A stretch of DNA of 43,481 nucleotides from Desulfobacteraceae bacterium (GCA_011391695.1 JAABQB010000023.1:1-43481), one strand, 5' to 3'; positions 24,246 to 33,069 are shown, counted from the first letter of the stretch. Numbers and translations: made by a program. The notes: generated by a model not told the origin, from the sequence alone.

Positions 24246-25946
24246 ATGGACCTTGCATCTGAACTTGAAAAAATCGATCTCACCTCTGTTCCCGACCACG
24301 GAAGTCTCTCCATTGATAAAAAACTCGACAAGCTTTTAAAGTCTGTTCTAAAAACGGTAAAAGATTATGCCGAAAATCAGTTAAAGCATATAGATCAAAG
24401 CATAAAGATCGGACTCGCTCTTTCGACCGAAAAGAACATCGACAAGCTTCTTGAGATGATAGTCCTTGAAGCAAGGGCCATGTCGAACGCTGATGCAGGC
24501 ACCCTGTATATCACAGACAAGGAGAGCAAATATCTTATTTTCAAGATACTGCAGAACGACACCATGAATCTCAGGATGGGCGGTACCAGCGGTACTGAAA
24601 TAAACTTTCCCAGCATCCCTCTTTATCCGGATGGAAAACCAAATCATGATAATGTATCGTCCCATGTCGCAATATCAGGAGAGATTGTAAATATTCCGGA
24701 TGTATATGAAGCTGAAGGTTTTGATTTCACCGGTCCTAAAAAATATGATGCAAAAACCGGTTATCGTTCAAAATCAATGCTGGTTATCCCGTTGACAAAC
24801 CACGAAAACGACATAATCGGCGTGCTTCAACTTCTCAATGTGAAAAATCCCGAAACAGGAGAAGTCACCGGATTCTCCAATGAATATGTGGATGACATAG
24901 CTTCCCTTGCTTCCCAGGCTGCCGTGGCATTGACCAACACGCAGCTGATTCAGGATTTAAAAGATCTCTTATATGCTTTTATCAAAAGCATTGCCATGGC
25001 AATCGATGAAAAGTCCTCCTACACCGGCGGTCATATCAAAAGAGTTGTCGAGTTATCTATGATGATAGCCGAAACAATCAATGAAACAAAGAGTCCGCCC
25101 TTTGAAGATGTCTCATTCGATAACTACGAGATGGAAGAGTTACATATTTCGGCATGGATGCATGATATAGGCAAAATCACAACTCCTGAATACGTGGTTG
25201 ACAAAAGCACCAAGCTACAGACCATTTTCGACCGCATAATTCTTGTTGAAACCAGATTCAATCTCGTAAGAAAATTTATCGAAAATAAATATCTTAACAG
25301 AAAATTGGAACTGCTCCAGAAAGGCGCGGACAAAAAAGAGACTGATAGTCTGGATTCAGAGCTCGAAGCAGATCTTAAAATTCTTGAAAGCGACCTCGAA
25401 TTTATAAAATCCTCAAACTTTCCCGGTGAATTTATGTCAGATGACAAGATAAATCGAATAAAAGAGATAGCAGCGAAAACCTATCTTCTTTCAGATGGAG
25501 AGCACCCTTATATTACAGATGAAGAGATGGAGAACCTGACCGTAAGAAAAGGTTCCGTTACGGAAAAGGAACGGAAAATCATTGAAAATCATTCCGCCGT
25601 TGCATATAAAATGCTGAGCCAGCTTCCATTTCCAAAAAAGCTTCAAAATGTCCCTCTTTACGCTTCGGAGCATCATGAAAAGCTCAACGGATCAGGGTAT
25701 CCCGAAGGGCTTACAGCAAAAAATCTTCCCTTGCAGTCGCGCATTATAGCTGTCGCAGATATTTTTGAAGCATTGACAGCAAGAGACAGGCCATACAGAA
25801 AACCGATGCATGTTTCTCATGCGCTCAAAATAATGGATTTTATGAAAAAAGACAATCACATCGATTCAGATATATACGATCTTTTTGTTGAAAGCAGACT
25901 GCATGAAAAATACATGGAAAAGGAAGATATGAAAAATGGGAACTGA
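24246..25946 (+). CDS. GAF and HD-GYP domain protein, probable c-di-GMP phosphodiesterase
   Basis: A 566-residue signalling enzyme. An N-terminal helix (about 25-50) precedes a GAF sensor (about 55-235), a linker helix and an HD-GYP domain. The metal site HD is H306-D307 (WMHDIGKI) and the later signature SEHHEKLNGSGYPEGL gives H476-H477-E478 and GYP at 484-486, so residues for cyclic-di-GMP hydrolysis are present. About 100 extra residues, rich in Lys/Glu helices, sit between the two halves of the site. The start has GGAGC seven bases upstream. The 3' end overlaps the SPFH gene by 11 bases. Confidence 0.9.
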   Translation: MDLASELEKIDLTSVPDHGSLSIDKKLDKLLKSVLKTVKDYAENQLKHIDQSIKIGLALSTEKNIDKLLEMIVLEARAMSNADAGTLYITDKESKYLIFKILQNDTMNLRMGGTSGTEINFPSIPLYPDGKPNHDNVSSHVAISGEIVNIPDVYEAEGFDFTGPKKYDAKTGYRSKSMLVIPLTNHENDIIGVLQLLNVKNPETGEVTGFSNEYVDDIASLASQAAVALTNTQLIQDLKDLLYAFIKSIAMAIDEKSSYTGGHIKRVVELSMMIAETINETKSPPFEDVSFDNYEMEELHISAWMHDIGKITTPEYVVDKSTKLQTIFDRIILVETRFNLVRKFIENKYLNRKLELLQKGADKKETDSLDSELEADLKILESDLEFIKSSNFPGEFMSDDKINRIKEIAAKTYLLSDGEHPYITDEEMENLTVRKGSVTEKERKIIENHSAVAYKMLSQLPFPKKLQNVPLYASEHHEKLNGSGYPEGLTAKNLPLQSRIIAVADIFEALTARDRPYRKPMHVSHALKIMDFMKKDNHIDSDIYDLFVESRLHEKYMEKEDMKNGN

Positions 25947-27063
25947 TAATGTTTTTTTCCTGGAAAATCTGGAATGGTTCGATGAAACAGGGAAAGAGCT
26001 TGTTCACCGCATTCCTGAAAAAGGCTCCGGAGAGATTAAATACGGCGCGCAAATGACTGTACGGCAAAGCCAGGCCGGAGTTTTTTTCTATAAGGGGAAG
26101 GCGATAGATGCATTCGGTCCCGGGCGGCATACCCTTAAAACCGCCAATATCCCCGTGCTCACAAAAATAGTCAGCATTCCGTGGGGTATGACCAGTCCGC
26201 TCAGAGCCGAAGTCTATTTTGTCAATCTCAAGGTTTTTATAGACCTTAAATGGGGCACAAGGGATCCTGTCGCATTCAGGGACTCACAGCTTGGTCTCAT
26301 AAGGCTCAGGGCTTTTGGAATGTTCAACATGCAGGTTGTGCAGCCTGTTCTTTTCATAAACAGGATTGTCGGCACACAGGGAATATTCACTACATCGGAA
26401 ATTGAAGAGTATCTTAATAAGGTAATAGTATCCAGATTCAATGACTACATGGGAGAAACTCTCGATTCAATACTTAACCTGCCTGCAAAATATGAAAATA
26501 TTGCCGAAGGCCTGGCAAAGCGCCTCAAAACCGATTTCAGCCATTTGGGACTCGGGCTCGCAAATCTCTACATCAACTCAATTACACCGCCTCCTGAGGT
26601 GCAGCAGGCTATAGATGACAAGAGCCGCCTGGGCGTTTTTGACGACATGAACAAGCTCATGCAGATGAAAGCCGCCATGGCAATGGAAAAGGCTTCGGAA
26701 TCAGAAGGCGCTTCAACGGGCATGGGCGCAGGACTGGGGGTCATGCTTCCGGCAATGTTCGCGAGATATTTCAGCACGGATGAAAAACAGGCCAGGGAAG
26801 ACGGCGCAAAAGAAGCAACCGGATGCCATGAATGCGGCAAGTCAATTCCTGTCGATTCGAAATTCTGCCCGTATTGCGGACACCAGCAGCTTGTTTTCAG
26901 CCAATGCAGAAAATGCGGAAAAAACCTTACCCCGAATGCGAATTTCTGCCCGCGCTGCGGTCATGCCGCGGAAGAAAAGGAAAAGTCAAATATCTGTAAA
27001 AAATGCGGCGGCAGCAACCTATCGGAATCAATATTCTGCAATATGTGCGGTGAAAAGCTTTAA
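25936..27063 (+). CDS. SPFH-domain ('virion core protein'-like) protein with three zinc ribbons
   Basis: A 375-residue protein. Residues about 15-245 form an SPFH/Band-7-like domain of the COG4260 (YdjI, 'virion core protein') type, seen in FGPGRHTLKTANIP, LKVFIDLKWGTRDPVAFRD and LINSI-like helices near 215. A Gly/Ala/Met-rich linker follows, then three zinc ribbons (CHECGK..CPYCG from 297, CRKCGK..CPRCG, CKKCGG..CNMCG). It has no transmembrane segment, so it is probably a soluble oligomer or membrane-peripheral scaffold. It overlaps the HD-GYP gene before it and a second zinc-ribbon gene after it. Function unknown. Confidence 0.82.
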   Translation: MGTDNVFFLENLEWFDETGKELVHRIPEKGSGEIKYGAQMTVRQSQAGVFFYKGKAIDAFGPGRHTLKTANIPVLTKIVSIPWGMTSPLRAEVYFVNLKVFIDLKWGTRDPVAFRDSQLGLIRLRAFGMFNMQVVQPVLFINRIVGTQGIFTTSEIEEYLNKVIVSRFNDYMGETLDSILNLPAKYENIAEGLAKRLKTDFSHLGLGLANLYINSITPPPEVQQAIDDKSRLGVFDDMNKLMQMKAAMAMEKASESEGASTGMGAGLGVMLPAMFARYFSTDEKQAREDGAKEATGCHECGKSIPVDSKFCPYCGHQQLVFSQCRKCGKNLTPNANFCPRCGHAAEEKEKSNICKKCGGSNLSESIFCNMCGEKL

Positions 27064-28288
27064 TTTCCATATAGAGCATAAATGTCCCAGGTGCGGCGCA
27101 CCTGCGATACTTGAAGAGACAGACCGCCTTTTCACATGCCCTTTTTGCCGCGTGAAGTCATTTCTCCTGGAACATGATTATTTCCGGTACATGTTCCCGT
27201 ACCCTGATAATCCAAAGGGCCCTCCCGTATATTTTCCGTACTGGCGATTCAAAGGGATTCTCTATTCATGCGGTCCGTCGGGGACTGAACACAAATTCAT
27301 AGACTTAAGCCGCCAGGCATTGTTATCAGAATATTTCCCGGCATCACTCGGGATAAGAAGCCAGGCTTTAAAGCTTCAATTCGCACTCCCTGAAACCGAA
27401 GGAACCTTTTTAAGGCCGGTTCTCTCGCAGCCGGATATGATTCATGGCATAAGAAAACTTTTTTCATCACAAATGAGTGGCAATAAAGAGATTCAGTCAT
27501 TCATCGGAGAAACGACAAGCATCATATATGCTCCATTTCACGTTATAAACGACAGGCTTTACGATTCCATACTTGACATGCCTGTATTATCCAGGCTTCC
27601 CGATGATTTCGATATAAGCGGTTATCCTGCGGAAAAACCCGACTGGCCGATAACTTTCATCCCGGCGCTATGTCCTGCCTGCGGATGGGATCTGGCCGGA
27701 GAAAGGGATTCTCTGGCGTTGTTATGCAGAAACTGCGACTCGGCATGGCATCACCGGAACAAGCGTCTGGAAAAAATCGATATGGGATATATTCCGGGGG
27801 AAAGTGATAATCAGATGTTTCTTCCCTTCTGGATGATAAAAACCGGTTTTTCCGGAATTGACCCTGAACAATACACCGATTTGATGGAATCAACCGTTCT
27901 TCCGTCAGCGTTTAAGGAGTTCCGTATTGAAGAAAAATTTATATTCTGGATTCCTGCATTCAAGATTCGCGCCCAGCATTTTCTTCGTATTGCGCAACAG
28001 ATGACATTTGTTCGGCCCCTTGATGAGATCACCGAAAAAGCGCCTGACGGAAAAACACATTCTGTCACACTGCCTGTCACAGAAGCGATTGAAAGCATTA
28101 AAATAGTCATGTCCGGCTTTATAAAATCGAAAAAAGATCTCTTCCCTTCACTTATCAATGCCCCTGTAATTCCTGAAAGTTTTCATCTTGTTTACATCCC
28201 TTTCAGAACCGGGCCTCATGATCTTATCAACGAGAAATACAGTGTTGCCTTAAATAACAATGTTCTTTCAACGGCAGGTAATCTATAG
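27050..28288 (+). CDS. Zinc-ribbon protein of unknown function, partner of the SPFH gene
   Basis: A 412-residue soluble protein starting at GTG 27050, inside the last 14 bases of the SPFH gene. A zinc ribbon follows at once (CPRCGAPAIL..CPFC); a second lies near the middle (CPACGWDLAGE..CRNC). Between them are repeated aromatic-rich segments (YMFPYPDNPKGPPVYFPYWRF, FLPFWMIKTGF). The frame upstream of 27050 is only a shadow of the SPFH zinc ribbons, so the 502-codon reading is rejected. No Shine-Dalgarno is evident; translational coupling is likely. The family is not recognised. Confidence 0.72.
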   Translation: MKSFNFHIEHKCPRCGAPAILEETDRLFTCPFCRVKSFLLEHDYFRYMFPYPDNPKGPPVYFPYWRFKGILYSCGPSGTEHKFIDLSRQALLSEYFPASLGIRSQALKLQFALPETEGTFLRPVLSQPDMIHGIRKLFSSQMSGNKEIQSFIGETTSIIYAPFHVINDRLYDSILDMPVLSRLPDDFDISGYPAEKPDWPITFIPALCPACGWDLAGERDSLALLCRNCDSAWHHRNKRLEKIDMGYIPGESDNQMFLPFWMIKTGFSGIDPEQYTDLMESTVLPSAFKEFRIEEKFIFWIPAFKIRAQHFLRIAQQMTFVRPLDEITEKAPDGKTHSVTLPVTEAIESIKIVMSGFIKSKKDLFPSLINAPVIPESFHLVYIPFRTGPHDLINEKYSVALNNNVLSTAGNL

Positions 28289-28432
28289 ATATATTTTCTA
28301 TATTCCCTTACCTGTCAGAACTGGAGAAAGGCCAATAAATAACGGTTCATCCGGTTGAAACATAGATTTCTCTTCTCTAAGGAAGATGTCAAGTGCTGAC
28401 TTCATGAGCACCGTTTATGTGTCCAATATTTC

Positions 28433-28461
28433 TTGACATATGAAGCCGGTTTTTTTATACA
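28433..28461 (+). promoter_or_regulatory. Likely sigma-70 promoter for the PilZ gene
   Basis: A perfect TTGACA (28433-28438) and TATACA (28456-28461) are 17 bases apart. Transcription would start near 28468, after the ATG-like codon at 28433, which argues that the PilZ frame does not begin there. Confidence 0.5.
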
Positions 28462-28591
28462 TCATCCACCCAAAAGGAAGTTCCTATCAATAAAATGGTC
28501 GGACTGTAGAACAGCAAGTTGTCCTTGGTCTATTATGTTTCTCCTTGTTGTTTTTTTATTGCTGTTAAAAACTGTAGGAAGGATAAGGTTG

Positions 28592-28975
28592 GTGAAAAAA
28601 TACGAAAAATATCGGGCGGCTCGTCACCGGGGTGCGACACCCTTGGAGCTTAAAGACGGCAGGGGCGTCACTCGCGATTTCAGCAGCACAGGGATTTTTT
28701 TCGAAACTGATAAATCCTTTACTCAAGGCCACTCCATAGATTTCACGATTGTGCTGGAAAACGTTGATCCGGACCGACCTGTGCGCGTGAAATGCCGTGG
28801 AGAGATAGTCAGGGTCGATGAGAGCGGACAAAAGATTGGCGTTGCTGTCGCTATCTCTTCATATAACTTCGAGAGGCTGAAGGATCCAGTAGAAAAGCCA
28901 CGTGAAGGCCGGAAGCCGAAAGAAGGCGGCATTGCTAAAAAACGACCTGTCCCTCGATACTTGTCCCATAAGTAA
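28592..28975 (+). CDS. PilZ-domain protein
   Basis: About 127 residues from GTG 28592 (GGAAGGATAAGG upstream). One PilZ domain spans about 8-105: the basic N-terminal segment RAARHRGATPLELKDG, then RDFSSTGIFFETD (the D/NxSxxG motif is DFSSTG), then VKCRGEIVRVDESGQKIGVAV. PilZ domains bind cyclic di-GMP and act as effectors. A longer frame from 28433 would add a hydrophobic stretch (MFLLVVFLLLLKTVG, ATG at 28535), but no ribosome-binding site supports it and a promoter overlaps its start. The tail is Lys/Pro/Arg-rich. The neighbouring HD-GYP gene makes a shared c-di-GMP theme possible. Confidence 0.72.
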   Translation: MKKYEKYRAARHRGATPLELKDGRGVTRDFSSTGIFFETDKSFTQGHSIDFTIVLENVDPDRPVRVKCRGEIVRVDESGQKIGVAVAISSYNFERLKDPVEKPREGRKPKEGGIAKKRPVPRYLSHK

Positions 28976-29009
28976 GCCAGAGTTATGTCATTTTTTATAA
29001 TAATTATAG

Positions 29010-29040
29010 TGAAGCTCCCCGCCGCAAGCAGCGGGGAATG
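29010..29040. repeat. GC-rich hairpin after the PilZ gene (REP-like)
   Basis: CCCCGC (29017-29022) pairs with GCGGGG (29031-29036), plus a flanking T-A pair, around CGCAAGCA. The wording GAAGCTCCCCGCCGC..GCGGGGAATGC resembles dispersed extragenic repeats. It follows the PilZ stop by about 40 bases and may end its transcript, but has no T-run. Confidence 0.5.
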
Positions 29041-29055
29041 CGCTCGCTGTTTCGG

Positions 29056-29085
29056 TTCAAATCGGGACTGTTCCGATTTTATAAT
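29056..29085 (+). promoter_or_regulatory. Possible promoter of the CsgG/FGE gene
   Basis: A perfect TATAAT at 29080-29085 with TTCAAA (29056-29061) 18 bases upstream. An inverted pair AAATCGG/CCGATTT (29060-29066 and 29073-29079) lies between them and could bind a regulator. The start codon at 29124 is about 32 bases from the expected start point. Confidence 0.4.
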
Positions 29086-29123
29086 GTAATTTCTGCAACT
29101 TTCTTTCATTGAGGTTATGATGC

Positions 29124-30482
29124 ATGAAGACATCAATTAAAGCTCTATTTGCGTTACTATTTCTGATCCTTGCCGTATCCGGCGCTTTGGCCGCCGAAAT
29201 AAAAACGGTTGACAATTACATAGCCGTTTTTGACTTTGAAGTCACAACCGGCGACAAGGGTATTTCCCGTCCTCTTGCAGACAGGGTTATTCACGTCTTT
29301 TCCGAGTCCGATAAGTACGAAGTCATAGATCGTGGCAATATGAACAAGATACTTGATGAGCAGAAATTCCAGATGTCGGGCTGCGTTGCGCAGGAGTGCA
29401 GGGTCGAAGCTGGCCAGATACTTGGAGTCGGAAAAATAGTAAACGGTTCGATTGGTATGGTGGGAAAGACCTATTATCTTATGCTTCAGTTGATTGATGT
29501 TAAGACCGGGAAGGTTGAACTTTCAGCGGAGGATGTGTGCAGATGCGAAACAGACGAGCTTCTTAGCTCAACTAAGATGCTTGCGAAAAAGCTCCTCGGT
29601 GAAAAGGTTGAGCAGCCTGTAGCAACCTCAGCAACTTTGACCATACCCAAGCCAGCTGTACCGGAGCCGAAAATCACCAATTCAATCGGCATGCAATATG
29701 TTTATATCAAGCCCGGAACATTCATGATGGGCTCGCCTCCAAGTGAACAGGGAAGAAACAGCGATGAAACACAGCACCAGGTGACGTTGACCAGAGGATA
29801 TTATATGGGGGAGACCGAGGTTACGGTTGGTCAGTGGAGGGCCTTTGCGCGGGATTCTGGATATAGGACCGAGGCTGAAACCGGCGGAGGTGCACGTGTC
29901 TGGACAACGGGAAAGTGGGAGCAGAAAGAAGGAACCTATTGGGACAACCCGGGTTTCCCTCAATCGGACAATCATCCTGTAACATGTGTATCCTGGAATG
30001 ATGTTCAGGAATTTATCAAATGGCTCAATCGCAGAGATGGTAACATCAATCGCCTTCCCACAGAAGCTGAGTGGGAATATGCAGCAAGAGCTGGAACAGC
30101 TGCTGTCAACTATTGGGGAAATAATTCCAATGAAGCTTGCGGATATGGTAATGTTGCTAACAGCAGCAATTGGCTTGACTGGGAAGCCCACAAATGCGAT
30201 GACGGCTATGCTAAAACAGCACCGGTAAAAAATTATAAACCAAACAATTTTGGTTTATATGATATGATAGGTAATGTCGGGGAGTGGTGTCAGGACTGGT
30301 ATGGGACTTATCCATCAAGTGGTGTTTCGGATCCTGACGGACCTTCCCAAGGCGAAAAACGGTTGGCGCGGAGTTGCAGCTGGCGCAATATTGCAGTGCA
30401 TTGCCGTTCGGCTAAGCGCTCCAGCGTCGGCCTGAACTTCAGTTCAGGAACCCTGGGGCTTCGCCTTGTCAGGATCCCTTAA
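29124..30482 (+). CDS. Exported protein: CsgG/LpoB-like domain plus FGE-sulfatase (SUMF1) domain
   Basis: A 452-residue protein with a Sec signal (MKTSIKALFALLFLILAVSGALAA). Residues about 27-155 resemble periplasmic CsgG/LpoB-type proteins (IAVFDFEVTTGDKGISRPLA, YEVIDRGNMNKILDEQKFQM, GCVAQECRVEAGQILGVGKI). Residues about 187-452 form a formylglycine-generating-enzyme-like domain (IGMQYVYIKPGTFMMGS, ETEVTVGQWRAFARDSGY, NRLPTEAEWEYAARAGT, NFGLYDMIGNVGEWCQDWYG). Most such bacterial domains are not true FGEs. The usual RGGSW and GFR motifs read RSCSW and LGLR here. It seems to be a single-gene unit. Substrate unknown. Confidence 0.85.
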   Translation: MKTSIKALFALLFLILAVSGALAAEIKTVDNYIAVFDFEVTTGDKGISRPLADRVIHVFSESDKYEVIDRGNMNKILDEQKFQMSGCVAQECRVEAGQILGVGKIVNGSIGMVGKTYYLMLQLIDVKTGKVELSAEDVCRCETDELLSSTKMLAKKLLGEKVEQPVATSATLTIPKPAVPEPKITNSIGMQYVYIKPGTFMMGSPPSEQGRNSDETQHQVTLTRGYYMGETEVTVGQWRAFARDSGYRTEAETGGGARVWTTGKWEQKEGTYWDNPGFPQSDNHPVTCVSWNDVQEFIKWLNRRDGNINRLPTEAEWEYAARAGTAAVNYWGNNSNEACGYGNVANSSNWLDWEAHKCDDGYAKTAPVKNYKPNNFGLYDMIGNVGEWCQDWYGTYPSSGVSDPDGPSQGEKRLARSCSWRNIAVHCRSAKRSSVGLNFSSGTLGLRLVRIP

Positions 30483-30755
30483 ACTCCGGCTTTTTAACTT
30501 TTAATTTTCTATATAAATTTTCGTTTCTGAACAGTTAATAGGTGCAAAGTGGCAGTTTTGGCAGTGAAAGCAGTCTGAAATAATTTAAGGATGCAAATTC
30601 TGAGAGATCCTTCCTGTAAATGTTGCTTTTTTTATTTCCCCATTTCATACAATCTTCAATCGGTAATGATCAAATAACTGCTGAACGCTAACTTGAAATA
30701 TGGTACGGGTATGTAGGGCGGGTTAGAACCTTTAACAGTCATTGCAGGGATTTGT
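30483..30755. other. Intergenic region, 273 bases, nothing recognised
   Basis: No repeat, hairpin with a T-run or convincing coding frame was found between the CsgG/FGE gene and the next membrane-protein gene. The sequence is AT-rich; the promoter of the next gene presumably lies here but no clear pair of hexamers stands out. Confidence 0.4.
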
Positions 30756-32246
30756 ATGACAAATACATTGCTTATAATTATTGTTATAATCGTGACTGTA
30801 ACCATAGCAGTCTTTTTTCTTTTCCGGTATTTTTTAAAGGTTTCCCGAAAGCCGGTTCTGGAAGTAAGTCTTGTGCCGATTGATAATCCGAGATGGTCCG
30901 ACAAGAAAAAAATCGGGGAGTTAATTGATGCTTTTAAAAGAAATCGTTTTGATCTGGCCGGATATTATGAATGCTGGGAAATGTCAGGACTCATTATATC
31001 TGGTTTTGTAAAGCCATCTGAACAATTGCTCGGAGTAATTTATGATCACCCTATAGCCGGAATATGGATTGATATTTGTGTTGAGTATAACGATGAAGAA
31101 AACCTCACCGTTTCAAATGCTCCAGCAGGACAAGAAATGGATCACATGCCGCAATCAACAAAAATATATTTGAAAGGAAGTTCTCTGGATGAACTTATGG
31201 CAAAAGTCCTGGCCGAGAGAAATAACAAGGGGCGGAAAACGGTAACAAAAGAAGATTTTGCTTCAACTTTTGAAGAAGCATATAAAAAAGAAGCGAAGTG
31301 GCGAGCAGGTAGAGGAGGCGCGACCTTCCTGGAAGTAAAAAGGGTTGCAGACAAAATGGGTATACCTTTGGATAGTGAAAAAATGCAAGCAAATACTCAG
31401 CAATTACAAAATATCTGGATGGAGGAGAAAAACAAGCCGAAAAAAGTTAAGAGAGGATTGTATGAGGCAGAGCTACCCGGAGAATTCCAGAGGCCGGAAT
31501 CGTTCCGTCAAAGAATGGAACAAAAAAGCGAGCCCATGCCCCAGATTAATATACCACTATTACCGTTTTATATTATTCTTATTACAGCAATAAGCTACTG
31601 GTGCTATTACGGCTATAAATACAATCAAGCCCATTGGCCTGTTTCTTTAACAGCAGTTATTATCTTTGTATCTATCTTTCTTTTGCTTTTCATTATTTTA
31701 GTCTCTTTATGGGGATATAATAAACAGGTTAAAATGTGTTCTTACTTGAAACGAATTGCCGATCTTACCCCTGGAGCTTTTATATTTATATCCGGGAAAT
31801 CTCCCACGCTGTTCTATGCCCGAGAGAGATGGATTGCAAAAGTTGTTTTTTGGCAAGGCAGTGATGATGGGGGAGGCACCACAAGCCTGGAAGCGATTAC
31901 GAGGCATTCCGGCGGATGGCTGTCAATTACTAGAAAGAATATAATCAACAAGGTTTTCGCCCGATCCGACAAAAACAACATTCCACTACCGGAGAGCGAT
32001 TTCAGCAATAAGTTTACAATGTCGGGTTCAGATAAAATATTGGCTGAAAAACTGCTTAATTCCAACATTGCAAATATAATAATGCGTCTAGATGAATTCA
32101 AGAAACCGTTTATAGATATTGATGGTAAATCGGTAGTGATAAGAATCGATGGGGAACTTTCCAATACAAGCAAAGAAACAGAACTAAAAAAATTTTTAGA
32201 GATAGCCGAAAATATCGTTGATGCCGTAGTGAAGCAGGGAGGATAA
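30756..32246 (+). CDS. Membrane protein of unknown function (weak DUF3137-like C-terminus)
   Basis: A 496-residue protein. One N-terminal span (LLIIIVIIVTVTIAVFFLFRYF), a soluble segment of about 240 residues (IDNPRWSDKKKIGELIDAF, FDLAGYYECWEMSGLIISGF), two central spans (LLPFYIILITAISYWCYYG and AVIIFVSIFLLLFIILVSLWG), and a C-terminal domain about 340-496. That tail (SDFSNKFTMSGSDKILAEKLL, IRIDGELS) is loosely like DUF3137 proteins, but I am not confident. No catalytic motif is seen. The next gene starts 15 bases later, so they are probably co-transcribed. Confidence 0.6.
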   Translation: MTNTLLIIIVIIVTVTIAVFFLFRYFLKVSRKPVLEVSLVPIDNPRWSDKKKIGELIDAFKRNRFDLAGYYECWEMSGLIISGFVKPSEQLLGVIYDHPIAGIWIDICVEYNDEENLTVSNAPAGQEMDHMPQSTKIYLKGSSLDELMAKVLAERNNKGRKTVTKEDFASTFEEAYKKEAKWRAGRGGATFLEVKRVADKMGIPLDSEKMQANTQQLQNIWMEEKNKPKKVKRGLYEAELPGEFQRPESFRQRMEQKSEPMPQINIPLLPFYIILITAISYWCYYGYKYNQAHWPVSLTAVIIFVSIFLLLFIILVSLWGYNKQVKMCSYLKRIADLTPGAFIFISGKSPTLFYARERWIAKVVFWQGSDDGGGTTSLEAITRHSGGWLSITRKNIINKVFARSDKNNIPLPESDFSNKFTMSGSDKILAEKLLNSNIANIIMRLDEFKKPFIDIDGKSVVIRIDGELSNTSKETELKKFLEIAENIVDAVVKQGG

Positions 32247-32261
32247 GAGAACAAAAACAGA

Positions 32262-32747
32262 ATGAAAGAATGGTGCTTAGACATTGATTCCTGGCCGGGT
32301 CCCAACCGCAAGAAGTGGCCTGGATTACGGGACATTATTCAGGAAAGCCCTTACGGCAGATACGTCGCGGTTCTTTATTCGTGCGGTGAAATAGGTATTT
32401 ACAAAGAAGTAGGAATTTTTGCTCTGCTCGAAGAACCAAAGAATTCTCCAAAGATTTTGCTTCGTCCCCGCGGATTGACTTGTCTTGTTTCTAATTCTGC
32501 CGATACAACCATTCAATGGATTGGGGAGCGGTTCTGTGTGGTTACTCCTTATAGCATAAGGCCGAGCTTGTCTTTGTCTGGAAAGGTCAAATCGTTTTAC
32601 GGGACAATGGTTTTTGATTTGAAAGAGAATAAGGTTGCATACGATCCCGGTGCTTCTTCAGAAGAAATCATCTCTGCCCTTCCAAACAATTTATTATGGA
32701 AAAGCTGGAAGCGTTTATCTTGGTGGCCGAAGTTGTGGCATAAGTGA
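32262..32747 (+). CDS. Small protein of unknown function
   Basis: A 161-residue soluble protein with a Trp-rich N-terminus (MKEWCLDIDSWPGPNRKKWPG) and C-terminus (LLWKSWKRLSWWPKLWHK) and beta-type segments between (YVAVLYSCGEIGIYKEVG). The family is not recognised. It follows the membrane protein gene by 15 bases and probably works with it. No strong ribosome-binding site is seen; a hairpin about 100 bases after the stop may end the transcript. Confidence 0.55.
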   Translation: MKEWCLDIDSWPGPNRKKWPGLRDIIQESPYGRYVAVLYSCGEIGIYKEVGIFALLEEPKNSPKILLRPRGLTCLVSNSADTTIQWIGERFCVVTPYSIRPSLSLSGKVKSFYGTMVFDLKENKVAYDPGASSEEIISALPNNLLWKSWKRLSWWPKLWHK

Positions 32748-33069
32748 TAGATATGACTATTCCCCGAAGATTCATAAGACAATAAGATACAGTTCAGTCA
32801 GCTTATGACTCCGATGCTGACTTCGGGTAATCCTTGAATCCTGAACCCCTTTCTCCCAATAATTGGGAGAAGAACCTTCTTTTTATAATCTTGTGACCCA
32901 CCAGCCATTTATTTCTTTCTGGCGGCTTAAGGAAAGTAAAGAGAATTTTTACACAAATCTTAAAAAAAGTGCTAAAATATATATATATGAACTTTGCTAT
33001 CGTTATGAATGAATCTGTTTTAGCCGGTTTGATACAACTAGAACCCAGTTAACGCATCATAAAAAAGTC
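32748..33069. other. Intergenic region with a hairpin and AT-rich upstream stretch
   Basis: A 322-base gap without a convincing gene. TTCTCCCAA (32851-32859) and TTGGGAGAA (32863-32871) form a perfect 9-bp hairpin with a TAA loop; a T-rich stretch begins about nine bases later, so it may be an inefficient terminator. Nearer the kinase gene are TTTACA (32948-32953) and TAAAAT (32973-32978), 19 bases apart, a weak promoter candidate, followed by an ATATATATAT tract. Confidence 0.5.

Noticed and set aside
26780-27049. N-terminal extension of the second zinc-ribbon gene
   Set aside because: These 90 codons are a shifted-frame shadow of the SPFH zinc ribbons (Ala/Arg/Lys-rich, no domain); GTG 27050 is used instead.
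29682-30191. 169-codon frame antisense to the FGE-domain gene
   Set aside because: No family resemblance; it mirrors a well-conserved sense gene.
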